Below, piece after piece: positions 63,834-64,000 of a DNA stretch of 64,000 bases. Origin of the DNA: Lachnospiraceae bacterium (GTDB taxonomy: Bacteria; Bacillota; Clostridia; Lachnospirales; Lachnospiraceae). How positions within the stretch are numbered: position 1 is the first letter of the stretch; every line of letters begins with the position of its first letter. Location of the stretch: contig SVEC01000004.1 of NCBI GenBank assembly GCA_015057555.1, forward strand, positions 1 through 64,000, in the 5' to 3' direction. Position numbers and translations under genes: made by a program. The notes under the pieces are model-generated. The model made no database searches and was not told where the DNA came from. It worked only from the letters and a program-made list of their open reading frames with translations.

Positions 63834-64000
63834 TTATTCCGCCCTAGATTTCATCACTCGTAAATGTGAATAGTCGTTATTTAGGTTGCCATTTCTTTCT
63901 TCTAATTCCTTGCAGATATCATTGAGAATTTCGATAGCTTCGTTCTGAGACTTAGCATTGGCAGTTGCAGTTTGAGCTATAAGTACTGCAAGACGTTCAT
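63834..64000 (-). CDS. C-terminal part of an unidentified helical protein (partial)
   Basis: The minus-strand frame enters at the window edge and ends at 63834, 24 bases before the exonuclease start. The visible 55 residues (ERLAVLIAQTATANAKSQNE through YSHLRVMKSRAE) are helical and charged. They resemble the coiled-coil tail of ZapA-like division proteins, but too little is present to assign it. Probably in one operon with the exonuclease. Confidence 0.55.
   Translation of the reverse strand, partial: ERLAVLIAQTATANAKSQNEAIEILNDICKELEERNGNLNNDYSHLRVMKSRAE

Overview
The window is the replication-origin region of a low-GC, Gram-positive anaerobe, most likely a butyrate-producing member of the Lachnospiraceae (Clostridia, Bacillota). 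The grounds are the gene order rpmH-rnpA-yidD-yidC-jag on one side of oriC and dnaA-dnaN-yaaA-recF-gyrB-gyrA on the other, a ptb-buk operon, an iron-sulfur type two-subunit fumarase, GHKL/LytTR signalling and AAAGGAGG-type ribosome binding sites. Genus is inference. Genes to the left of dnaA lie almost all on the minus strand and those to the right mostly on the plus strand, so transcription runs away from the origin on both arms. The origin looks bipartite: perfect DnaA boxes upstream of dnaA (53.8 kb) and a DnaA-trio-like unwinding element between dnaA and dnaN (52.0 kb).

Layout. 0-2 kb: partial TetR regulator, decayed mobile-element debris and a DEDDh exonuclease. 2.2-4.6 kb: glycogen phosphorylase. 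4.9-12 kb: an accessory island bounded by two arrays of diverged repeats, each with an exact 71-bp period. It holds a DUF6557-like gene, a gene needing a -1 frameshift at A AAA AAG, a vanR-vanS-vanY cluster ending in a truncated vanG-like ligase, gene fragments, a Cys-rich protein and a PD-(D/E)XK nuclease-like protein. 12-24.5 kb: ileS (type 2 IleRS), a Gfo/Idh/MocA oxidoreductase, aroD, two Gln/Pro/Gly-rich-tailed membrane proteins and ptb-buk. 24.5-38.4 kb: an OmpR-type two-component operon with small membrane proteins, a MATE transporter, a tight maf / AAA+ / PLP decarboxylase / kinase operon, and an AgrC/AgrA-like pair with a nearby lipoprotein sharing direct-repeat operators. 38.5-44.8 kb: tRNA-Cys, -Asn and -Ser, a large membrane protein, and fumarase alpha and beta separated by a DUF4153-like gene. 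44.9-54 kb: the gyrase to dnaA block and origin. 54-64 kb: rpmH to jag, then an inverted fic-mnmE pair, mnmG, rsmG and a DnaQ-like exonuclease.

The most striking unexplained signal is a family of three elements (1941-2186, 44359-44601, 56729-56976; 243-248 bp). Each starts a few bases after the stop codon of the upstream gene and in its orientation. The stems keep pairing although their sequences differ between copies, while a central core stays conserved. The gene's own intrinsic terminator is one arm of the outer stem. I cannot place them in a known RNA or repeat family; they look like a structured RNA class or a terminator-targeting miniature mobile element. Other leads are the 71-bp arrays, the A AAA AAG gene, the LytTR operator pair, and an operator-rich fic gene placed 17 bp upstream of mnmE.
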